From Anas platyrhynchos (lineage: Eukaryota; Chordata; Aves; Anseriformes; Anatidae): a DNA stretch of 64,000 bases. A model generated the notes under the pieces. That model made no database searches. It worked only from the letters and a program-made list of their open reading frames with translations, and was not told where the DNA came from. The stretch lies in the NCBI RefSeq assembly GCF_047663525.1, contig NC_092589.1:82496001-82560000 (forward strand), read 5' to 3'. This document shows positions 37,722-49,802 of the stretch, piece after piece; positions within the stretch are counted from its first letter, which is position 1; each line of letters begins with the position of its first letter. The position numbers were made by a program, and so were the translations under genes.

Positions 37722-39353
37722 GTAAGTAAATTGTTAATGTCTTTCATGGAATGATCTCAAAATTGGAATGATGTGGGTGTAAACAATAATGAGGAGGAGT
37801 AATTTATCAGGGCAGGGGAGGAGGAGGAAATGGCAGGCCTCTGAGGTGCAGATAAACTGCCAGCAACAAACTGTTCCCTGTTCAGCCTCTCATGTGAGGA
37901 CCTTCCTCTTTCTATGTATTTTTTATTTTTTTTGTAGGAAGGAGTGGTGAGTAGTTTTATAGTAGTTTTGTTTACTTTAATAGCTAGTGGCCTCTACTGC
38001 AGGGAGCTGCTTCACTCTTCCTTCAATTGTTTGCCCTCTCTTCCCTGTGTTATGTTGGTATTTTTTCAGCTTCCCCTCTGTGTCCTTTAGCAACTGGGGA
38101 ACTTCTGGAGTAGCTTGCTCCTTTCCTTGCAGGTTATATTGGTGTTTATGGCTTGCTCCAGTGCAATGCCAGCTGCTCCTGAAGCAGGCGGGGGCACACT
38201 AAGAATTAGTGCATTACTTGGCGGCTAATCCACAGTATGCTTATAAAAGCGTGGTAGTTCTTGTTAGTCTGGGATTCCTACCATTTTTTTGTTGCAGTCT
38301 TGGAGAAAGTATGAGGTGGAGGTGCACAATAAACATCAGAACTTGAAAAGAACAACAAATTGTTCAATACCTCTGTAAAACTTTTAAGTTGTGTATCTTT
38401 CAGATACTGGATTTGGTCACCTCAGTAACTCTACAAGAACTTGTGTTTTCGAGAGGCGTGCAGTCAAGGATTCTGATTCTGTAGCTTTTTTATTTTTGTA
38501 CAAATATAAAGCTGTGTAGTTCAAATGACTGCGTTTAATTATTATCTGCACAACGTCACCTGGGGGGCATTGTAATCCCAAAATGTCTCTCTGCCACTGA
38601 CTTTGTGTGATCGTGTAGCATTTGCCACCAGAAATCTGTCATGTTTTTTAGGTATAGACTGAAGATATGACACTAGAATTAATTTCTTGTTTTTCATTCC
38701 TGGAGCGTCTGTGGGTTTTGCTATTTTAATATATTATTAATGCTAGTTATTCTGGGAGACTGATGATAACTTCCCATTTAACAAGATCTGTGTGTGCATT
38801 CAGGAATGAAGGTAAAATTACAAGGTCCGAAGCTAATACAGCGATCATCATGAGGCATCATCTGTGAAAGAGAAATCTCCATGATATGATGCTGCAAAAG
38901 CCAATGTGTCTCATGAGGAAGGTCTCATGATGGCTTAAATTATCAGTCAGCTGCCACTGCTTAAGCAAGGTTGTTGGATTTGGAATTATCAGTACAGATT
39001 TAGTGGTTCACGTGTTTTAGATGAAGTTGTAACGCAGTGCATTGAATAAAAGAAGGCAGACAGCCTTGTAGTAAATGGTTTGCAAAAAATAGGGTTCCAG
39101 TTCAGATACTTGGCAATCTGATTTCTAGCCCCAGATCTAAGATCTGTTGTGTGTTTGGATAAATTATTTAATCTCTATGTCTATGTAGTTTACATAGTTT
39201 TTACGTAGTGGGTGGCTTAGAAAAGAGTTTCCCTGAAAGATAAAAAACAGTCTTAAAATTTGAGATTATTGGGTGAAAGAACCAATATGGAAATACATTT
39301 GTTAATACACCTGGTGTTTTACCTTGTTTGTTTGTTTGAATATTGCCCTTTAG
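37722..39353 (+). other. RRAGD: RRAGD intron 5
   Basis: A 1.6-kb intron from GTAAGT to a TGCCCTTTAG acceptor. No coding or repeat feature was recognised. Confidence 0.93.
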
Positions 39354-39502
39354 GCTTAAAGATGATGGCAGTGGAACTCCTTATGACAAAGAATCAATGG
39401 CAATCATAAAACTGAACAATACAACTGTCCTTTATTTAAAAGAGGTGACAAAATTCCTTGCTCTTGTTTGCTTCGTCAGAGAAGAAAGCTTTGAGAGAAA
39501 AG
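39354..39502 (+). CDS. RRAGD: RRAGD coding exon 6 (C-terminal roadblock domain)
   Basis: It completes Gly307 and encodes residues 308-356, then one base of Gly357. The text [20 protein letters not shown] continues into [20 protein letters not shown] and VREESFERK. These are the central strands and helix of the roadblock fold. The donor is AAG/GTATTT, weaker than the others because GTATTT departs from GTRAGT at positions +4 to +6. The reading frame continues open past this donor for 27 codons (see findings). Confidence 0.97.
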
Positions 39503-41344
39503 GTATTTTTCCCTTTTCTGAAATTGCATTGCACTTACTTTATACTAATGAATTAATGCATAACTGTATGATTGTCATTAGCTAATAAAGTCTCTAGCTG
39601 TACGGCAAATATTGAAGGTAAGTACAACTTGATAGAGCTTACATAACGTGTTTGAAAGCATGAGGTATTTGTGCTGGCATTAAGATAAGATGAAATCATA
39701 AACGTATTTGACAGCTTTCTAGTATGAAAGCACACAGTTTACATCCAGTGCAATAAAGCTTCCATCTGCAACAGGAGAATGTGTCAATTTATCTTGGCTA
39801 ACGTTGCTTTGTACCTATTGGTACCAGCATATGCATTTGGAACAGCTTGAGTGCCATAACCAAGGGAACTTTACTGAAGCTGGCTGATAGAAATATGTTC
39901 TTGTTTTTTCTTTGAAAGAAGGCTTTCAAAAAGCAGCATATTTGGGAAGCATTTTTCATATTTTTCTATTTCATATTTTGCAGTTAAAAGTGTGTAACGT
40001 TTCTTGGTTGTATTGATCTGACCCTGGGCAAGGTCAATACTGAACGCTTAGTTCATTATCACTCTGCTGACTGTGGTGGTCACTGAGTTCCTGGCCTCTG
40101 TCACATGTCCTGAGACTGCAACTGAACAGTGGAAGAATGAGCCATCATTTTGGCCTGTGACCCTTGTGAGATTAATTCACCAGTTGGTGTGTTTGTGAAT
40201 ACAATACTCCTCTCATCTCTGCACTAAGAAATGTTACTTTAGCATACCCACTGACAGGGCTGCTTCAGAAAATACACCTTGATGAACAAACGCTCATTAG
40301 GCTTTGTCCACAGTTGTCAGATTGTTTTATTTACATAGTTTGAGACTCTTCATGCAGTAGTCAGTACTCCTTAACAGCATAGTTGTAGTATTATAATGCA
40401 GATTAACTTTGGTGTCTGGAAACTTCCACATAATATTTTGTCTGAACTTAAGGGAGAAGGAAAACAAATCCTGGGGAAAAAAAAAAAAAAAGTAAATCAG
40501 CATGACATAGTGGATTTAAACCATTTCAAATATGGATCATTTCCTGTTAAGGAAATTTAGGTGGAAAACACTATGGTATTTGATTTAAGAAAGCTTAATT
40601 AAGAAGGCAATTACCTTGTACGAGGACCTATGCTCAGTACCAAAATTCTGAAAGTGTATTGCTGTATTAGACATTTTGTAGCACCCAGCAAATCTTTGGA
40701 GTGACTACCAATATGGCTTTACAGCTTTTCTGTGGGATCACGTTCAACCCACTCACACGGTTAATATTAACTGCCTACTATGGATGTATGTATAACAACA
40801 TAGCTATCGTGTTATTTTTCAATTACAGTGTAAAATTAAGTGTAACTGGCTGCTATTTGGGAACACGGCTATCGAGTATCCATTTCAAAGCCTGTGCATG
40901 ATCAAAATGAAAACTCTTTGACTACTAGGTGCTACTTATTTTTATCACAGTTCCTATGTAACGCAAAGTCACAAAATGACACCATAATTTGGGAAATAAT
41001 TTTTATTGTGGTATGCTGAACACTTCTCCAGTGCTCTTAAGTAAGTTAAAGCTTTGTAATCTGCCAAGGCACTTCTTCTGTGTATCTTCTCTTAAGACTA
41101 ATATGTGTATTTAATACAGGATACAGCATGGAACTGTAATGCTCACTGAATTGCTTGTATTTATCAAATATACTTTTGCTTAGCATAGAAAAAAATGCTT
41201 AGAAAATTCACAGATTGTGACTTCGAGAAAGAGGAGTGTGGTATTTCAGTAAATATAGAATATAAACAAATCTGTCATTACTTAATTTGTGTAAAATTTG
41301 TGCAAATGTCTTTATTAATATGGAAAACATTTTTGTCTCTGTAG
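39503..41344 (+). other. RRAGD: RRAGD intron 6, with a possible intronic poly(A) site
   Basis: It runs from GTATTT to a TCTCTGTAG acceptor. Shortly after the donor, the in-frame stop TAA (39,583-39,585) overlaps a canonical AATAAA (39,584-39,589). Retention of this start of the intron would give a truncated RagD tail. An A-tract lies near 40,479. No other exon was recognised. Confidence 0.9.
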
Positions 41345-41496
41345 GATTAATAGACTACAATTTCCATTGTTTTCGGAAAGCCATACAAGAAGTATTTGAA
41401 GTGAGAATGAAAGTAGTAAGATCTCGAAAACATCAAAGCCACATGCAAAAAAACAAGAGACCCACTCCCAATGGGACACCAAGAATGCCACTGTAA
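41345..41496 (+). CDS. RRAGD: RRAGD coding exon 7 (C-terminus and stop)
   Basis: It completes Gly357 and encodes residues 358-406, then [23 protein letters not shown] ends the roadblock helix. The remainder, [18 protein letters not shown] then [11 protein letters not shown], is the basic, probably flexible RagD tail, and it is more diverged from mammals than the rest. The seven exons sum to 1,221 bases including the stop, with all phases consistent and no frame damage, so the gene looks functional. Confidence 0.97.
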
Positions 41497-44290
41497 CTGA
41501 GGTTTTGTAGACTGTGGCAAGCAAAACTTTCATGAAGTTGATGTGACTTCTGCATCTCATTGCACTGCGTGAAGAGGAAAACCAGTGGGACTGATGTATT
41601 ATATGAATTTTCCCTGAATGTTCAGAAAGCACTGTTTAAATATTTTTATCCAATCAGTTTTTTTAATATAGTGAGCACTTTGAGCAAAATGTTGTATATA
41701 TAAGCATTGAGGTGAACACTTGTAAGAATTTTCTTAATATATGCTGTAAACCTTTTTCATGCCATATTAAGAAAAAACAGCTGTGACAGAAATACTGGGT
41801 ACATAATTTGCACTTTTTCATGTTTTCCTTGTGGAGTTGGACTTTGATAAACTTAGTTTTTATGGTGATTTTGATGCATGGTGTCAGGTAAAATGTATGC
41901 TGTAGTTTATTTACCTGCTACAATCAAATTGGTTAGTAAACAATTAAGAAAACTTGGTACAAGGCCTTTTAAAATTTGTGACAGCTAATACCTAACATTC
42001 ATACAGATCTAACTTCATATATTTTTTGATTTATAATCTGAAGAATAATTTTGAAGTATTACAGCAATAAGTACCTTACCAGGGATCATAACTGGTAGGT
42101 AAATATTAGCTTTTATAAAACAGGTTTCTGGCCAAATTTCATCTAGAGTTCTCCATAACACTGGTAATGCCCTCTGGGTCTATTTATATTATTTACCTCA
42201 GCACATTTACCAGTTAAATACCTTTCTATAAAGACAACTGTTTTGTAAAATGGCTCTATGTTGCACTGGTATTTTTATAAGGCTTCGGAGGAGGGTGGTG
42301 TATCTGAAAGGTCGAATTTACATTACTAAATTTGTTTTGAGAGCCTGCACATCTGCAGCTGGTGCAGTGAAGAATCTGTGCATATTTCCTTTCCACCCTG
42401 CTATTCAGTTCCTAGTTGGAAGAAGAGCTCTTTTTTTTTCCCCCAGTCCCACTGCAAACCAATTGCACATGTGTTCCAGAGGTGTTGCTCTTGGGAGTGG
42501 GAAGAGCCTGACTTGCATGGAGGGCAGCTTGCAGCACACCAAAAACGGGTAAGGGGAGCTATGCTTTACTCAGTCCTACAATAATCTGCCCCTAGCTGAT
42601 AGTTTGGGAGACAGAATTTGAAAGTTTTGGCTTAGCTAAGGCAGGGTATAGTGCTGCGTGTCTAGCAAGCAAAGAGCTCCCAGTGTTTGCTGGCTTTTGT
42701 TGAGAAAGGAAGGGTTTAACCTGCGGTAAGCAAGGCTAAATTTAGTGGTGGTTTGAATGCAAATGCAAAGTTTCTGTATGCTATATATGACACATGGATA
42801 GACCTTGAGGCTCTAATACTGCGCTGAATATAGGAACTAGGAGGGCTCTTTGGCACTGAATGCAATGGCTCTCTGCACAAACACCTGCCAAAAGAAAAAA
42901 ACAGTAGTTTCCAAGCCCTTTACTGCTGCCTGGTACACGTGACTTGCTTATCTTTCTGGAACAAGTTGGCCATTTTGGCATGAGGCTATTGAGTATACGT
43001 GGAGTTCTTGGCAATAGCTGTTAGTCAATAGAGGGATCTAGGCTGCATAATGTACCATTTGATCAGGAACGCAGTTCTGAGTGCTGAGGAAGGTGAGAAG
43101 TGTTGAGAGTAGTCAGAAGTATTGGTCCTGGTGGCAGCGTGAAGAATAATGACTGTAGCTGTAATGAAAGCAGAACACTTCAAAAATACAGAGTTCGGTT
43201 TTGGTCCTGTCACCACCTGTTGTCGTAGGTGAGTGTGGCTTCTCTGACCGTGCCCCTAAGTTAAAGTAAAGTTCTTTTCAGAGCTCACCCCAGAAATGGT
43301 GGGTAAGAGCTGCCTTTTCACAACTCTCCGGTCCCCAGGACTTCTGTTGACGGACAGAATTTTCCACCACACGTTTGTCTTTCGTTTTTCTGAGACCCAC
43401 CATTGTGACCCAATCTCTGTTTTTCTCCCTTCCCTCCATTCAGGTTTATGTGAGATGAAGAACAGCTACCAGCGTGCATCATTTGTTGGACGAGACATTT
43501 AAAAAGTGTCTTACACTGGCTGTGGTATGAATGCTACCTAAAGAATGGAGTTTTCTCATGTTTGCCCTGAGATCTATATAGTCATGCATACCCGTGTACT
43601 TAGAGAGACTATCAACTTAATTAAGCCTTTCATTTACCATTAAGTTCCCTTAAGAATTTGACATTGACTACGTTGTATAATTTAGTGGAGGTGGCTTTAG
43701 CTAATACAAATCTTCTAATTGGATATTGTCAGAGTAAGAATGATTTTCTTCAGATTTGTGTTTCAAACATGTTCAATTATGAAGTTGAAAGAATGTGAAA
43801 AAACATTAATTTTACTCTAACTTTGGTGTTTTTCAGTTTAGGCAATGACTCGTGTGTTTCACTTTTGAGTAATTTTCTGTTTAGTGACTCAGATTTTCAT
43901 GTACTAGTTGAAGTGATTAAGCACTGAGGCATGCAAGGGTTTGTTTTGTTTGTCTTTTAAAGAACTTTTTTCTCATTTTCTTTCTCATTTTCTCATTCTC
44001 TTCCTCTTTCTTTCTAAATTTTATTGAGGTTTTAGTTTTAAAGGGATGAAATACCCCATGTGCTTTAAGAGCTAATTCTGACAAATCAATGTAGAGAGAC
44101 CTTTTTGTTTTTTTGATTAGAATTCATGCAAGAAGTAAAGAGTTCCTGAGTAGTGTGATACTTCCAAAATGTGTGAGCTGTGAGTCTCCGTTTTTGAGTG
44201 TCATCTGAGTTGCCTAAACACGGGGAGGCATTACTAACCTAGCCATGTTTCTTTGAAACACTTTTTTAGAATAAACCCAAACCAATTTAG
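41497..44290 (+). other. RRAGD: Probable RRAGD 3' UTR
   Basis: The AT-rich sequence after the RagD stop has no other gene. The first canonical AATAAA that I find downstream is at 44,270-44,275, giving a 3' UTR of about 2.8 kb, of the same order as the long mammalian RRAGD 3' UTR. ATTAAA variants at 44,631 and near 44,804 are alternatives. No strong GT-rich element follows the AATAAA closely, so the end is uncertain. Confidence 0.45.
43964..44016. repeat. Polypyrimidine TTTCTCA/TTC tract
   Basis: About 50 bases of almost pure C/T on the plus strand, with repeated TTTTCTCATTTTCTTTCTCA words. Within the presumed 3' UTR it could bind polypyrimidine-tract proteins, but this is only a compositional observation. 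Confidence 0.7.
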
Positions 44291-46203
44291 TATCTCACAA
44301 ACACTTTGAAGTCAGGAGCTGGATAACTCTAAAACATTGATTCAAACAACTTGTGGTTGAGGATGTCTCTAAGTAATTCTATAGGTAGCAGCCCTGAGTA
44401 GTTAATGACATGGGTTCTCTGAAGAGTTAAAATGCATCCCAGAACGTGCAGTGGGAAGTGGTTATTTAAAATGCTGCAGTACTGAAGCATCTTTTTAAAA
44501 TTCTGTGGACATGAACATACTGTGCATTAGCATGGAAGTGTAATCAACAGGAGAAAACTACTCTGATAAAGCAGAATTCAAGTGCATCATTTGAGATCTC
44601 ATGTTTTGTGCTGGAACTTTTTTTTTCCTCATTAAAACTAAAATTCTGTGTTTTCTTGCGTGTGAAACTGCAGTACTGCGGTGAAGTCTCAGTTCATTCT
44701 GACTGCAGCAGTTTCTTTTCTTTGAAGAAATTGTTCAAATGGTATATTTCCAACATTGCTGACCTATAGCCTCCCTCCAATTTCACACATCAGTTTAAAT
44801 TGAAGAATTAAAGCAAGTAAGCCCAAACAGGTCATGGCACACAGTAGCAAGTGTTTGCTTTAACAACACATGTACTGTCCCTTTGATTTGCAGTAGTCAT
44901 GGCAGAATATTTTTGTCTTCAATTGACTGTTGGGGTATTTTGTCTTAAATGGGATGTCAGCATTTGCCTACTGAATGATATGCATGACATTATTATAGTG
45001 ATTTTTGATGCTGCTGCTTTATCTATGTCCTGTTCTTTAGGGAAATCAGATGGTTGACAGCAAAATCTTGTTTGGATTCTAAATGTTTATTGATAGAGAC
45101 ATCTGAATTTACTCAATTACAGACAAACACATCAACTTTGCCCATTTCAGACGTGTTGGAAATGAGAAATAACCCAGCTTTGTCTGGGGGACTCTTGCAG
45201 GCTCCTCTGATTCTTTATGGTGACACCTGTTTGACATCCCACTTGGTTTTCCATTGTATTAATATTTGCACATTAGGTCCTGTACTTATCCTCAAATGGC
45301 TGATTTCAATACTTTTGTTTCTGGTTCTTTTTTGGAAATGGTAGGGGACAAAAAAAAAAGACTCAAACAGATTGCTTGTTTTCATTTGCTTTCTCCCTGA
45401 TAGTTTCTGCAATTTCTTTTCTGATTTTGTTATCTCTGTGATGTATGTTGATGTTTCATTGTAGGCAGATCAGACAACCAGTCTCCTTGGTCTATTTTCT
45501 TTGGTTTATAAGCATTAGGAGCTACGAGCTAGGTCTTGAGCAAAAATCTACTGAAAAAATAGTGAGTACTAAAAATCTAAGTTGCATACAATCCATTAAA
45601 TGCTACTAACATCCTTAAAACATATGCTTATGAAATCTGGGTGCGTTTGTACACCACACAAATACAGGTTCATACTTAAATTATAGTTTATCCTGGCAGT
45701 CACATCTTAAGCATTTCCTAATTGGCTCTAGAACATCTATAAAAAGAAAAGATTCATATAGATAAAGATGTCTAAGGAAAAAAAAATTCTAATGTTGTCT
45801 CTTGGATAAAGCTAACATTTTTGATAACATAACAGATTTTCTGGAGACTCGTCAGGGGAAATACTCTGAATATTTTCCCCAATGGTGATACCAGGAGCTG
45901 CTATCAGAAGGATTATTTCTTTCAGAATTGCTGAGTACCAGTAGGTAGTGAAAAAAAGACAGTAGTGAAAAAAGGTGATGCCACACCTGCTCCCCCCTTT
46001 TTTTACCTTGAGACTAAACATGCTCTAGCCTAAATAGTGAAGGGTTGGGATTCCTGCTGATGGGTACCTTATAGGTTGGTACAATCATGCCCAAACAAAC
46101 CAACTACCACCACCACCAACAAAAAGACTGGCTTACCTGCAGTATGTAAGCCAAGACACTTCATGGTATATTCCAAGATGCCTTCTTTCACAAAATGCTG
46201 GCC

Positions 46204-46224
46204 AAAAAAAAAAAAAAAAAAAAA
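46204..46224. repeat. Poly(A) tract, 21 bp
   Basis: An uninterrupted run of A. No retrocopy body was recognised beside it. Confidence 0.85.
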
Positions 46225-49200
46225 GACCATGGGTTTACCACAGTAGGATGCACGTTAAACTATGTGGAGGTGGGCTGGGTGAGCTCAGTTGCGCCATACG
46301 GTCCTCAAAGGTCCACATAGCTGTATCCCAAAAGTAACAGAACAGTATCAGAGCTGCCTTCATTATTATAACAGGATTTATTCTTTGTGTAGGTTTTACT
46401 GTCTACTTGGTGTGGACTAAAATCCTTTCTGGACTCTTCTGAACTAAAATGTAGTGTAGGTACAAATACAAGAGAAAAAATCGGGTATGAGCACGCAGAG
46501 TGGAAATCCATTCCCAAATCCAGAGAGCTGTGATGTTCTGGAGCCTCTGCTCAGCGTAGGGAGAGCAAACAGCCTGGCTGCTTCCAAGAGGAACCTCAGC
46601 TTGTTGATGAAAAGCTTTTGAGTTGTGAGGACTGTATCAATTCCCTGAGAGCACAGACATTGGGGGTGCTGTAGTCCCAGCTCACTTCCTTAGTCCTTGA
46701 TAAATACTGCTCTAGTCCTTCCTCAGCTTTCTGTTATTCCACGTTACCCATACACCGTTGGGTCGTTGTTTGTGCTTCCAGTGAGTATTGACTGGTTGGA
46801 GTTGTGGATGTCCTAGCAATAACATAAAAGTTTTTCACCAGAAACTCCTAGGGTTTCTAGGAGCCACACCATCTACTTCGCACTGGTATCTCTCAGGAAC
46901 CCTAGGACCTGTGCTACATTCCCTACTTTGCAGAGGTTAGATCAGCTCTACTTTCATTTCCCAGTGTTGCTCATGCCCATCCACATCACTTCTGTGGACT
47001 ACTGTGCTGATAACCAGACGCATCTGAGTGGAGGAAACATCTGTTCCAACTGCTTTTGCAAAACAGCATATGGAGAGAACAGGAATGGGCCTTCGGGGTG
47101 ATCCAGCAGAGCCGAATCAGAAGGAAGTCACCCAGTCCCAGGGGCTACCATCATCTCTAAATCGTGCGCGGGGGTGCCACCGTACTCTGCTTCACTGCAG
47201 TGCCCTTTTCAAGGATTGAATCATCCTCTGGTGAGTCAAATCTGATCCACAATTTTTGTCTTCTCCAATACTCCCTTCACAGCTGCTTGAACTTCTGCCA
47301 GCTGTCAGTATGCCATTCATCAAACTCCTCTCTCACAGCGTAAGTGCTGAACGCAAGCTCTCTGCAGCAGGGACACACGAGTCAGCTCAACCCCTCCAGT
47401 CCCATTCCTTCAGTAATTTCATATTTCAGTTCCACGTTTGTGTACCTGTAGACCAGCAGGCATCGTACCAACTTGTGCAGTTTGTCATAAAGCCCATAAT
47501 GCAAAAACTTGGGCATTGGCTTTAAATTCAGTGTTCTCTTGACAGCTTATGTATCCCTTACCTGCTTTTCTCAGTGCACCCCCGCCCCTAAAAGCTTCCC
47601 GCTGCTATGAACTGAGGGCATCCTTAAAGGTTCCTCAGGGTGGGAGAAGTTCATTTCCCTTCCCTCCCTCCCCTTGATATTGCTACCAGTAGTAGTCCCC
47701 GTAAAATCCAAGCTATAAATCTCAAATTTCAAAAGCTACAACACCAGACTGCGTAATTGTTTTCAGCTTTTGTTATTCTGCTTTCAGAGTAACAAAATCC
47801 CCCTGCTGTCTGCATCTTCTGCCAGTCTGCACTCCCCCAACTCACAGTGGTAGGCGTGCAAGAGAACACCACCTCTGCAAGTGTGTACACACGATTTAAA
47901 AGTGTAATCATGTCATGGTTAACGCGGATAGCTAGAAGTTACTAGGCTAAGCGTTAACATGCTCACCTCCCCTTGCAACAGACTGTATGAGACCTCAATA
48001 CCCAGCGTCACCAGACTGACCTCTGACTCTTTTTTTTTGGTCTAGTGGCTTGTAACTTTTTATTGGTGTTATCTTTCCGAACCTCATCACAACCACCCGA
48101 ACCGCAGGAACTGCAGCCTGATAGTAGTAGGCAGTCGAGTAAATAGTCTCGTTAATGCAGTCGTTTGGAGCCCCGAGAGAAGTTGAATTGGCCAGGTGGT
48201 AGAAATTGACATTTGGGCAGCAGAGCCTCTCTCTAGGCTCTCTTGACCTTTGTGATCAGGAATTTAGTCCAGCTGCCCCTACAGGTCCCTCATGCCATTT
48301 CCAGGGCTTTATGGCCTTCAGCTACTGCCTCCTTCAGGGCAGCACCAGTATCCTCTAAGTTTCCCAAACCATACCTCTCTGCTTACATGGATGTCTTGCA
48401 TACCGTGGGGTTCCTCATGTGACATCAGATGCTTGTGTGTGCAATGGAATCAAGCCCTGGGTTTCCACTGCCCACCTGAGAAACTCCTGGGTGTCCCAGA
48501 TACCTGGATGGGGTTGGCAGACATCTGATAACTAAATATATCTTGGTTAATGACATAGTAAGCTTTAATCATCCTTAATACTGGTTGTAAAACACTTTTT
48601 GAGGAGCTGTTAATTAAGAACCTCCTTGTAAATCCTTTACTGGCATTGCTGAGTCAGTAGTGGCTGTATGCAAGTGCTTGTGTGCGGGCAGGTTCGTGCA
48701 AGGAGTTCATGTTAGAGTCCCAAGGAGCATTTCTGGAATGGATGGGATAGAAGGACTGCTTGATGGCAGTCCACCAGAGGTAATCCTGATTGTTTGCTTT
48801 CTGGCTGCTTTGTAAATACAGATGTTCCCTTCCCAGAAGGAGGCTTATGGGAGTCACTTAAAGCGAAGAGGCATGGGGAGCAATTCGCATAATGAACACG
48901 TGGCGAAAAGGAAAAGTAACTCTCTGCTTGTGCTTGGGCCTGAAGAGGGGAGATCACGAAAAACTGGCTGTGTGGAAGGAGTCAAGAGCTGTGCCTGTCA
49001 TTTTGTCCCTTAGCAGTGGCATAGGAACAAAATAATTTTAGATTGGAGCAGTTCACATCTACTTGCCAGCTATCCATCTCTCTCTGCAATTTGCAGGGTA
49101 GAGAATATGTACCAGAGAAAATTTCTGCCATTACCTGTACTTACTGAAGCTAATAAGTAGATTGGTGAAGCCAGGAGTCGTGCACAGCTGTCGCTCGGCA

Positions 49201-49736
49201 GCTTTAGCTTTGACATACGCCTGTGCAGGTTTATTTTGAACCAGGAAACAATCTGAACTATTACAACTATGGTGCCAGTGGGGAGCGAGTGAAGTGACAG
49301 GTGTGATACATCTCGTTCTTCAGGGGAACAAAAAGGTGATAACGCAATCAGCGTGCCTTTATTTTGATGTCTCATCTTCATTTTGATGTCTCTGGCTACT
49401 GTAAGATACTCCACAAACTCGTCACTGATGATCCTCATCAGGCATTTGCTTGCCTGAGTGCTTACAGTGATCTGGTAAATTCTCCCCTCATTCTCTTTGT
49501 TCCGTTTCTGAAATAACACTAATTAAAAATCAGTTGGCAAAGCCACCAGTTTTGTGAGATAGTTGTTTTAGAACTAGGCTCGATGAAAAGGCAGTAATTG
49601 CTTTCCTGAGAAGTTCAGTGCATCTGTGCAATTATTACAGGGCACTTTGTTACACAACGCTACGCTCGTTTTATCAGCGAGGAGGAGGTGCACTGGTATC
49701 CCGATTTACCAGGTCCGAATTCACGGAAAGGATTTA

Positions 49737-49802
49737 AAAGCTAAGGCTGTATTAGTCATCAAGGAGCACAAAGCTAAGGCTGTATTAGTCATCAAGGAGC
49801 AC
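49737..49802. repeat. Perfect tandem duplication of 33 bp
   Basis: The unit begins AAAGCTAAGGCTGTATTAGT and ends TCATCAAGGAGCAC; it occurs twice with no mismatch (49,737-49,769 and 49,770-49,802). Perfect identity in non-coding DNA points to a recent event. The length is a multiple of three, so the short open frame across it carries KAKAVLVIKEH twice, but that frame has no other support as a gene. Confidence 0.95.

Noticed and set aside
49070..49519. A 149-codon minus-strand open frame as a gene
   Set aside because: No recognised domain or homologue and no promoter. Only the possible small exon within it is kept, as a low-interest finding.
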